Source: a virus
Reading direction: 5' to 3' (one strand)
DNA length: 24,317 nucleotides
IMG/VR virus record: IMGVR_UViG_3300025647_000264
Coordinates: 1 to 24,317 of that record
A model generated the notes under the pieces. That model was not told where the DNA came from. It worked only from the letters and a program-made list of their open reading frames with translations, and did no database searches. The position numbers and the translations under genes are program-made. Of the stretch, positions 1-7,500 are shown one piece after another (within the stretch, counting starts at the first letter, position 1; each line of letters opens with the position of its first letter).

Positions 1-1529
1 TTAGTAGGAGATAATGCTGGAGTAGTTCCAGTTACAGCAAATACTTCTTCTGTATAACCGTCATTTAAGATTGTACTAGATAAAGTTTTATTAGTTAATG
101 TTTGTGTATCTGAAGTTCCAACTACTGTTCCTGTTGGTGCAGTTTTTCCAGCCCATGTTGTTAAGTCTGCATCATACGCTTGTACATTAACACCAATATC
201 AGCATCTTTTAGAATAGTAGCATCTGCTGGTTCATACACCCCAACATGAGTGTGATTACCAGTAGCTAATTGATTAACATTAACACCAACATCACCGTTT
301 GTGTTTAATGTTTCAAACGTAATATCTGTTGTCAATGCTGTATTGACATTGTAAGCTTGTACATTAACACCGATATCAGCATCATTCAATATTGTAGAAT
401 CATATGCTTGAACAGTAACACCAATGTCAGCATCTTTTAAAATAGTAGCATCTGCTGGTTCATAAATACCAGAGTGATCATGATTACCTATTGCTAATTG
501 TCCAGCACCTGTTCCTACATCTCCTGCTGAGTTTAATGTCTCATAAGTAATATCTGTTGTTAGTGCTGTATTGGCATTGTAAGCTTGAACATTTACTCCA
601 ATGTCAGCATCTTTTAAAATAGTAGCATCTGCTGGTTCATAAACACCAGAATGGTTGTGGTTACCTATTGCTAATTGTCCAACACCTGTTCCTACATCGC
701 CTGCTGAGTCTAGTGTCTCATAAGTAATATCTGTTGTCAATGCTGTATTAGCATTGTAAGCTTGAACATTAACACCAATATCGGAATCATTTAGTATTGT
801 AGAATCATATGCTTGGACATTAACACCAATGTCAGCATCTGTTAATGCATCTGTTAGACCTAGTATAGACAAAACAGAACTTGTACTTTTGTTTTTAAAC
901 AGACCAGAAGCAGCTTCATATAACACAAAGTCATTATCAGCTAAGCTTGAAATAAGAACATTATGTAATTCTTCTAATTCAAAACCATTTTGTATTGCTA
1001 TAAAAATAACACCATTAACAACATTATTTACGACATAACCTATAAATACAAGATGTTCTGGTGAATCTGGTTTTACAGCTGTTAATTGGCCAGGACTACT
1101 AGATAACCATAAAGCATCACCTAAATTGTAAGTAGAAGTGTCTATTCCTTTTAATAGACCAAAAGTAACAACTTTACCTACTTGAAAATTTGAGACATTA
1201 TCTAATAACAAGCCCATTGTTTTTGAGCTAGCTATTTCAGAAGAAGAATCAGCTAAGGCGATTGTTAGTTCACTACCATGTGAACCTGTTATATAAACAA
1301 CACTGCCTTTTGATAAAGTAACACCTGTGTTATTGTAAACCGATACAACTTCTCTTGGTTGTGTTTGTTCTATATCTACATAACCATCTTCATCAAGCTC
1401 AGCTAAGCCGTTAACAGCACCCTTTAATGATGTTTCTAACTTATCAGCGTTTAAGTTGACAAAGTTAGCATCTACCTCTGTATTTGTTAAAGGAGAGCCT
1501 TTTCCGGCTCTCGTAATAATTGTTGCCAT
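1..1529 (-). CDS. Tail fibre protein, N-terminal 509 residues (runs off the window)
   Basis: The frame is open from ATG at 1529 to the window edge with no stop, so the C-terminus is missing. GGAGAG lies 6 bases before the ATG and fixes the start. The N-terminus (ATIITRAGKGSPLTNTEVDA) has the attachment-type opening of many phage fibres. Residues about 60-225 form the globular domain often seen behind it (KGSVVYITG, VVTFGLLKGIDTS, FIAIQNGFELEELH). Residues about 226-453 are tandem repeats built on ADIGVNVQAYD and on blocks with GNHxH(S/V)GVYEPADA. Histidine pairs fall at 291/293, 350/352 and 426/428; in T4-type fibres such HxH pairs bind metal along the trimer axis. Role inferred: host recognition at the tail tip. 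It is the last gene visible in the operon and follows the adsorption cassette. Confidence 0.88.
   Translation of the reverse strand, partial: MATIITRAGKGSPLTNTEVDANFVNLNADKLETSLKGAVNGLAELDEDGYVDIEQTQPREVVSVYNNTGVTLSKGSVVYITGSHGSELTIALADSSSEIASSKTMGLLLDNVSNFQVGKVVTFGLLKGIDTSTYNLGDALWLSSSPGQLTAVKPDSPEHLVFIGYVVNNVVNGVIFIAIQNGFELEELHNVLISSLADNDFVLYEAASGLFKNKSTSSVLSILGLTDALTDADIGVNVQAYDSTILNDSDIGVNVQAYNANTALTTDITYETLDSAGDVGTGVGQLAIGNHNHSGVYEPADATILKDADIGVNVQAYNANTALTTDITYETLNSAGDVGTGAGQLAIGNHDHSGIYEPADATILKDADIGVTVQAYDSTILNDADIGVNVQAYNVNTALTTDITFETLNTNGDVGVNVNQLATGNHTHVGVYEPADATILKDADIGVNVQAYDADLTTWAGKTAPTGTVVGTSDTQTLTNKTLSSTILNDGYTEEVFAVTGTTPALSPT
180..830 (-). repeat. Tandem repeats inside the tail fibre gene (177-base and 51-base units)
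   Basis: The unit around ADATILKDADIGV recurs with starts near + positions 601, 424 and 196. The first two are 177 bases (59 residues) apart; the next is 228 bases away, which equals 59 residues plus one extra 17-residue unit (STILNDADIGVNVQAYD). The two copies between 424 and 780 look about nine-tenths identical at DNA level by eye, which suggests recent duplication. All spacings are multiples of three, so the frame is kept. Confidence 0.9.
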
Positions 1530-1547
1530 TCAAAGCTCTCCTATTTA

Positions 1548-2012
1548 TCAAGTAATTTGAAGCTTCCAAGTAATTTGTAAAGAATCGTTAGCTCCTTTGT
1601 TGATTTCAGCAAAGACAACTCTTGACAACATTGTACCAGCTCCTGGGGTGTTTGAATTAAAAAGACCTGCTTCTGTTAATGCACCACTACCTGTTCCTGC
1701 ATTAAAATTAGCTTGGTACTGAAGCGTATCATTTGTTACAGTAGTTGTTACTTGAGTAGTACTACTTAAAGCTACACGACCTAATTCACCAGACAACTGT
1801 GTTTGAGAAACAGCCGGTGCTGTTGCTCCTCCATTTCCTACAGCCATACTGGTCATTACAGCAGATGTGGCATCTTTCATTCTGGAAGTAATAAAGCTTT
1901 TTCCTACAGTTACAACAAGGTTTTCTTGTTCAATTCTTTCTTTTAAAGTACCTTCAAAATCAAAAAGCTCAATAGTAACGTGACCACTAGCTTTAATATT
2001 TTCTAATAACAT
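1548..2012 (-). CDS. Virion structural protein, tail fibre-associated family
   Basis: This 154-residue protein starts at an ATG preceded by AAGAGG at 6 bases. It has a short N-terminal strand-rich segment (GHVTIELFDFEG), then VVTVGKSFITSRM, a Gly/Ala/Thr-rich middle, and a C-terminal half containing GALTEAGLFN and LQITWKLQI. That layout (a 'fixed-field' opening, GAxTEAGLFN, and a final ITW strand) is known from small structural proteins encoded beside phage tail fibres, including T4-like and marine phages. The exact role is not established from the sequence. It lies 14 bases after the repeat-rich protein and 18 bases before the fibre gene, so it is probably made with them and sits at the tail tip. 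No signal peptide or membrane segment is seen. Confidence 0.6.
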   Translation of the reverse strand: MLLENIKASGHVTIELFDFEGTLKERIEQENLVVTVGKSFITSRMKDATSAVMTSMAVGNGGATAPAVSQTQLSGELGRVALSSTTQVTTTVTNDTLQYQANFNAGTGSGALTEAGLFNSNTPGAGTMLSRVVFAEINKGANDSLQITWKLQIT

Positions 2013-2026
2013 ATAAACCTCTTAAA

Positions 2027-2932
2027 TTAAATAATTTGTGAATTAACGTAATCAAATTTTGTTTCAAAATAGTCTTCTAGTGAGTAGTCGTGTGTTTCAA
2101 CTAAAAGATTCTCTGAAACACCGAAAGTCTCATCTTTATAAGACTCAACATCAAAATAAATAATATCGTTTGCTATTGATAAAGAATCTTCCAAAGAAGT
2201 TTCAAAAGCAAAGTGTAGATCTTCTGATACTGATGTATTATCTACTAAATCATCGGCAGTTTCAATAAACTTCTGAAGATCAATATCTTCCACTAATAAG
2301 ACATTTTCAAATATATTCTTCGTCAAAGAATATGAGAGTAAGTCTGCAGCAGAAACATTTTCACTAAAGTTTCTGTAGAAGTTCGAAAGAAACTCAACAC
2401 TCTCTTCTAAAGAAAACGAATCTTCTAAAGTTTTAGTCGTGTTTAAAAATAATACCTCTTGACTTATAACTTGTTCGTCTATAACAGGATTGCTGAAGAA
2501 AGTTAACTTTTCTGATGTCAATAATGTTTCTGTTTTTGATATATCAACAGTTAAGCTAATATTTTCAGATAGTATTAGTGTTTCTTCTAAAGGCTTTTGT
2601 ATATTAAATGAAAGAATTTCAGATATCGGTAAAAAGTCTTGAAATTCTTTTCCAAACAACACCAAAAATTGCTCATTTACAGCAGCACTATCTGAATATT
2701 CTCTACCTGAAACTGAATCAAAAAACTCAACAGGTAAAATGTAATCCAATATATTTTTGTATATTATATTGTCAAAAGAGCCGCCGATACGGGTATCGCT
2801 TAATCGCCCATAACCTGTAACAATTATATCATATTCTTTACCAGTAACATCTACCGTTACCGGTGTTGTTGTTGGTTCTTGAACAATAATAGGGTTAGCT
2901 GTTATGGTTATTGTTTTCTTTATACTAGACAT
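2027..2932 (-). CDS. Acidic protein built of about ten 18-residue repeats, putative virion protein
   Basis: The family is not recognised. This 301-residue protein is rich in Asp, Glu, Ser and Leu. From about residue 103 it is a series of degenerate units of mostly 18 residues, each opening with a pattern like SE(x)LxF followed by (K/S)xxE(D/E)xxxx; examples are SEILSFNIQKPLEETLIL, SENISLTVDISKTETLLT and SEDLHFAFETSLEDSLSI. Alternating hydrophobic residues suggest beta strands, possibly a solenoid or an elongated fibre. The N-terminal 100 residues are not repetitive (TITITANPIIVQEP, VTGYGRL). The ATG overlaps the upstream gene by 8 bases (ATGTCTAG). Placement between other tip genes suggests a virion structural part. 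Function is unknown. Confidence 0.7.
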   Translation of the reverse strand: MSSIKKTITITANPIIVQEPTTTPVTVDVTGKEYDIIVTGYGRLSDTRIGGSFDNIIYKNILDYILPVEFFDSVSGREYSDSAAVNEQFLVLFGKEFQDFLPISEILSFNIQKPLEETLILSENISLTVDISKTETLLTSEKLTFFSNPVIDEQVISQEVLFLNTTKTLEDSFSLEESVEFLSNFYRNFSENVSAADLLSYSLTKNIFENVLLVEDIDLQKFIETADDLVDNTSVSEDLHFAFETSLEDSLSIANDIIYFDVESYKDETFGVSENLLVETHDYSLEDYFETKFDYVNSQII

Positions 2933-3524
2933 CAGGTACTAATGCTGTAGGGCTAAATCTTATTTCTACAACACCTCTTAGAGGCTTCCAAGTCCGAGTA
3001 TAAACACCACCATCAGGTTCTGTTACTCTAAGCTCAAAAAAACCTCTTACCGGTGAGACGGGTGTAGGTTGAACAGACCATACCGGTCCTGTAGACAATT
3101 CTTTAGGAAATTGAACATACACAACATTTGGTTGATGTTCTTCCCATAAAGGGTCTACATCAGGTGTTATTGCTGAAACTCTATCTACACCGCTAAAGAG
3201 CTTATAATAGACATTATTATATAATACAACATCTTCTCTAGAATATTCAGTTATACTTGACCAATCTCCTTTATAAACAGGTACTCTGACTATTAAAGAA
3301 ACCTCTACACCATTTGGCATAACATCTGTTGGCATGCTATCTATGCCGTAGATGTTATAACCCTCTACAACAACCGCTTCGTATGTGTATCCTCCAAAAG
3401 CTGTTGCTAAAAAGTTTAAAGTTATTGGGAACTCGTTCTGCTCTCCTTGAATGAAAGACCAAAGAACAGAACCACTATCGTCTTGAAGATCATTTGTAAT
3501 ATCTAAAATCTTTGATCTTGCCAT
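2925..3524 (-). CDS. Putative tail-tip protein with a carbohydrate-binding-like segment
   Basis: This 199-residue protein has AAGAGG 8 bases before its ATG. The N-terminal part (QGEQNEFPITLNFLATAFGG) resembles small structural proteins found near fibre genes in other phages. Residues about 85-130 have the spacing of a CBM5/12-type chitin or carbohydrate-binding repeat: YKGDW, then YSREDVVLYNNVYYKL, then PDVDPLWEEH, i.e. Y-x-xx-DVV-x-Y-NN-x-YY followed by P and W. The C-terminal part (FFELRVTEPDGGVYTRTWKP) is strand-rich. Inference: it helps hold or decorate the host-binding tip. It overlaps the following gene by 8 bases and follows the GNAT-like gene by 2 bases. The binding-domain assignment rests on pattern only. 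Confidence 0.55.
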   Translation of the reverse strand: MARSKILDITNDLQDDSGSVLWSFIQGEQNEFPITLNFLATAFGGYTYEAVVVEGYNIYGIDSMPTDVMPNGVEVSLIVRVPVYKGDWSSITEYSREDVVLYNNVYYKLFSGVDRVSAITPDVDPLWEEHQPNVVYVQFPKELSTGPVWSVQPTPVSPVRGFFELRVTEPDGGVYTRTWKPLRGVVEIRFSPTALVPDV

Positions 3525-3526
3525 TA

Positions 3527-3985
3527 TTAAACCTCTTTTATTAAAATTCCACCATAATTTTTGTAGTCTAAGCTGTCTTCTAATATTCTAATAAATACTT
3601 CTTTTGTATTTAAAAAGCTACTAGTAGATACAAATTTTAAATTATGTGTTTTAGCGTAAATCTCTAGTTGTTTGTGAACAAATATTAAAGCTTTGACTGC
3701 AGAATATCCTGTCAAACTTGTATAATAAATCCTAAGATTTAATACTTTTGTTTGACTAAAAGGAAATAAACAACCTTCTGCAGCCAAAAACCAACCAATA
3801 AGCTCACCATCTTCTTTATGCATTGTTCTGAAAAATTGAGAAGAATTTTTATGAAGTTCTTTGAAACAGTAATCATAAGAACATTCAAAACCAGGTGGTA
3901 CATGTTGGTTGTAAAAATCTAAACTAAATTTAGTACACTCAGAGATTACTGAACTACTTCTGTCATGTTTCAATAGTATTTTCAA
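3527..3985 (-). CDS. GNAT-like acetyltransferase or related fold, starts at TTG
   Basis: This is a frame of up to 152 residues. The layout resembles GNAT-type phage proteins: a strand pair FFRTMHKEDGELIGWFLAAE, a central strand LRIYYTSLTG, a helix SAVKALIFVHKQLEIYAKTH and a late strand FVSTSSF. The canonical acetyl-CoA loop RxxGxG/A is not seen; TGYSAVKA occupies that place, so activity is uncertain. No ATG or GTG is available near the start. The frame begins TTG AAA ATA CTA at 3985, with a second TTG at 3973. The first overlaps the preceding gene by 23 bases and has only a poor, close AAAGA before it. The next in-frame methionine is around residue 54, which would cut the fold. Proteins like this are known as accessory genes in phage structural clusters; the substrate is unknown. 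Confidence 0.55.
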   Translation of the reverse strand: MKILLKHDRSSSVISECTKFSLDFYNQHVPPGFECSYDYCFKELHKNSSQFFRTMHKEDGELIGWFLAAEGCLFPFSQTKVLNLRIYYTSLTGYSAVKALIFVHKQLEIYAKTHNLKFVSTSSFLNTKEVFIRILEDSLDYKNYGGILIKEV

Positions 3986-4229
3986 AATCTTTAAATATAT
4001 CGTAAATTGTTTTAACAGAATCTGCTGATAAGATAGATTCGTTGATTACATTAGAGTAGTCAACTAATTCTTTTATTCTGTTCGGTAGTTTTTTACCAGC
4101 AGCTAGCATGTTTATTTGTTTTGTTATTGGAGCTATTTTTAATATCTCTTTTGATGTTTTATCATTAACTTTCTCATAGTATTGTTGTTTTGTTTCATCT
4201 AATGTTTTATCGGAAAAATTAATACGCAT
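3963..4229 (-). CDS. Hypothetical 88-residue alpha-helical protein
   Basis: The family is not recognised. The chosen start is ATG at 4229, with GGAGAAGAGG ending 9 bases before it; a TTG three codons upstream keeps the frame open but is unlikely. The ATG overlaps the stop of the preceding gene, so translation is probably coupled. The protein is charged and predicted mainly helical: LDETKQQYYEKV, then KEILKIAPITKQINMLAAG, and a C-terminal helix SVKTIYDIFKDFENT. No cysteines are present after the chosen start, and no membrane segment is seen. The position directly after a small Ig-like protein and near the hub gene resembles that of small fibre-assembly proteins in other phages, but no motif supports a function. 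Confidence 0.6.
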   Translation of the reverse strand: MRINFSDKTLDETKQQYYEKVNDKTSKEILKIAPITKQINMLAAGKKLPNRIKELVDYSNVINESILSADSVKTIYDIFKDFENTIET

Positions 4230-4599
4230 CAAACACAACCTCTTCTCCTATGAAAGGAAAACACTCAAATCTTAATTTAAACTGTCCTATAACATCTGTT
4301 GAAAACTCTAGAACATCTGAAACAGTATATTGTTCTGTATTATTGGTTGTTATTAGACAATTATCAGGAACATTTGAAACGGTAATAAAATCAACAGTAT
4401 CAGCTGATAAGGTGTACTTATCAATAGAAAGTTGCATTTCAGGTTTTGCAAGAATAACACCTTCTTTTACATAAAATTTATCATCAGTTACTGTTGAACT
4501 GTTTCCTAACTCAATAAAATCACCTTGCAAACCAGGTGATGTACCTGTATATATACTTTCAATGACGCCAGTGTCTTTGTTATAAATTGCATATTTCAC
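4219..4599 (-). CDS. Small tail-tip accessory protein with Ig-like C-terminal domain
   Basis: This 126-residue protein starts at GTG in a GTGA overlap with the stop of the hub gene; AGGA lies 9 bases upstream. The nearby ATG is in another frame. The N-terminus KYAIYNKDTGVIESIY is of the kind found in phage proteins of the fibre-assembly neighbourhood. Residues about 57-120 (LSIDKYTLSADTVDFITVS, then VSDVLEFSTDVIGQFKLRF and ECFPF) fit an Ig-like beta sandwich of a type often encoded just after large tail-tip genes. Inferred role: decoration or assembly of the hub or fibres. Coupling to the hub stop codon suggests production in proportion to it. Function is not proven. Confidence 0.6.
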   Translation of the reverse strand: MKYAIYNKDTGVIESIYTGTSPGLQGDFIELGNSSTVTDDKFYVKEGVILAKPEMQLSIDKYTLSADTVDFITVSNVPDNCLITTNNTEQYTVSDVLEFSTDVIGQFKLRFECFPFIGEEVVFDAY

Positions 4600-7500
4600 T
4601 TTTTAAGTCCTATTACTTGTATATAACGATTGGCCACGTTACACAACGGCATACCGGATTGTTTAACATATAAATACACAGTCACTGCTAGGTTTGGGTC
4701 GGTAGCTGTATAAACTGATCCTGCATTTGAGCCAGCATCATACATTGAACTATTACCGTACGCCCAATATGACTCATTATACAGAGTTCCTGAACCTCCA
4801 AAGCTAGAATAAGTAACCTTTACAGACATGGAACTATCAGTTGCTCCATATTGGATAGCATGGTTAAAACCAAAAGTAACAAAATAAGGTATTCCTGCAC
4901 TACTAGTAGTTAATGTTAACCTTGCCACTTCTGTCCAAACATTAGTATTTGGTATCGCTGTCACCGAACTAGTGAATGCACCATTGGGTACAGTAACAGC
5001 CTGATTTGCTATTTTTAAAGTATCAACAGATAAATCAGCAATTTTACCATTAGTAACAGCTAAGTTGTTGATATAAGAAGTATCAACAGCTAAGGAATTC
5101 ATAAAATTCCCTATAAAGCCATCTGCTCCTACTGTTTTGCTAAGTTTGTTTCCTGACCAGATAACTAAGCTCGTTAACCAATCAGGTGACTGTGGATGAT
5201 TTGCTGTAACATCTGCTCCATCTTCAGGCCTTAATCCATTGTTATCTGCAACATTTGACCAAAGAGCTTTGAGACCTAAACTAGCACCGTCAATCAGCTG
5301 ATTGGTGTTTGTAAAATTATTAGCCACTTCTGACCAAGAAGCTGTTGGTGCAGTTGATGAACGGTAAAACTTTAGATTGCTCGTGTTAAACCAAAGATCA
5401 CCAACACCTTCTACAGTAGAAGGGGCTGTGCTTTGAGAATATGTCCTAATCTTACTATCGGCTGTTGCCTGCGCACCTGCTGCAATTAAGAGAGCATCAC
5501 TAATACTAGAGTCTTGTGCAGATTGCCAACCATTGTTGTAAACATACATTTTATAACCAGCATCAGTATCAATCCAGATATCGCCTAACGAAGCTCCTGA
5601 TGGTGTATTTGGTTGATAATAAGTCGTAGTTAAACCGTCTACAGCTCCTTCTAAAATAGCAATATTAGTATCTTTACAACTTACCCAAGAACTACCGTTC
5701 CAACTGTAAAGATGATTACGATCGTTAGTATCGACCCATAGATCAGATGTTGTCAAGCCTAACGAACTAGAAGGGGCGTTATCTTGTCTATAAACATTAG
5801 ATTTTGTAGCATTATCTTGTGGTTTGTTAGCACCGGTTATTGAATTCCAAAGAGCTGTTGAACCTAATTCAGCATCATCAAAGAGTTGACTAGTATTTGT
5901 ATAATGATTACCTACAGCTAACCAAGTTGGGGTTGGTGCTGTTGTTGTCCTGTATAAAATTTGCTCTTCTGTGTGAAAAAACAAATCACCAATACCTTCA
6001 CAAGAAGTCGGATAAACAGATGCACTATACGTAACAACTTTACCGTCAGCAGTGTCTTGGGCTTCTATTGCTGCGTTAAGAGCAGTGACAATTTCAGAGT
6101 CACTCGCATCAGACCAAGTTTCACCATCAAAAAAGTAAACTTTGTTACCATTTGCAGTATCAAACCAAAGATCTCCTAAAGAGGCGTTCTCTGGTATAGT
6201 TGGTTGATAAAAAGAATAAGTTTTACCATCTACAACACCTTCTAAGAAAGCAATATCAGCATCTTTTACACTAACCCAGCTTGTACCGTTCCAAGTATAA
6301 GGATGGTTGTTGTTAGCAGAGTCATACCAAATATAATTTTCAGTAAACGTCCCATCGTTTTGTGGTGGATTTTCATCTACAAAAACCCTAGAATTAGTAG
6401 CATTAGGGGCAGGTAATCCTAAACCAAACATTTTATACCAATCAAAACCAGTACCAGATGCAAACAAAGGAGTACCATCAGCAGCTCTTATTAAGATATC
6501 TTGAAACTGAGCAAAACCTTGTTTATCAATTCTCCAACCTGCAAAATTAGTACCATCTGCTACAAAGTTATCTGACTCTAATACATTACCTATTTGAGCA
6601 GCATTAGTAATAATTGCTGTATTTGTAACTAAAGCGTTTGCTCCAACAGTACCAGCAAGCAACTGATCACCAGAAATAAAAGCTTTACCTTCATCGTGTG
6701 ATAAATCAGAACCACCATTGTAAGTAGCTAATATTCTTCCACCAGCAGAAATTACATATACCATAGAAGGGTTCGCTTCTAATATACCACTATTTGGTAT
6801 ATAGAAAATGAAAAGCCTTTCATTCTCAAACAAAGCAACACCAGCACTTACAGTTTCTAAGAAATCACCATTAACTAAAACATCAAAAGAATCCCAAGAG
6901 ACTTGGTTTGTATTTGGTGTATTAGGGTAAAAAGTTAAACCTACATAAGTATATAGATCAGGGTCTTTCTTTAACGCAGCTGATAATAAACCTGCAAATT
7001 CTGGACCTTCACCATAAGGGTCTTTTGCTGCAACTGTATAATACCTTTCTAAAGTATCTTCTACGGGGAATACAGCATAATTAGCATCAGATTCTATAAC
7101 AACAAGAGGCGTTTCCGAAGAATCGCTCTCATATTGTTTAAATACATAGGCTACTAAGTCTGGATGATCAACAATAGAACAGCGAGTTGTTACAGAGTTG
7201 AAGCTAGGCAAAACATTTAAACTTGTTATAACAGGTTCAGTATTTTCAAAAGTAGCTTGAACAGCTTCTGATGTAAAACCTGAAGTGTCAAAAACAGCAA
7301 CCCTAACAACAAACTTCCTTGTAGGAATCCCAAAATGTGTTATGTTTTTCTCTAAAGTAAAAGAATAACTACCACCATAAGTTTCGTTCTTTTCTACTGT
7401 AGTCTCATAAACAACATTATAATCTAAATCTAAGATTTGAATCCCATATTTGAAAATTGTATTTAATATAGCAGAATTTTCAGGGTTGTTATCCCAAACA

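Noticed and set aside
180-830. CRISPR-like array
   Set aside because: Repeats are in frame within a fibre gene, differ in unit length and have no spacer/repeat structure.
829-1038. 69-residue + strand frame
   Set aside because: It lies opposite the tail fibre gene, whose minus-strand frame is open across the whole region with sensible motifs.
3963-4238. TTG start at 4238 for the 88-residue gene
   Set aside because: ATG at 4229 has GGAGAAGAGG at a normal distance and overlaps the previous stop.
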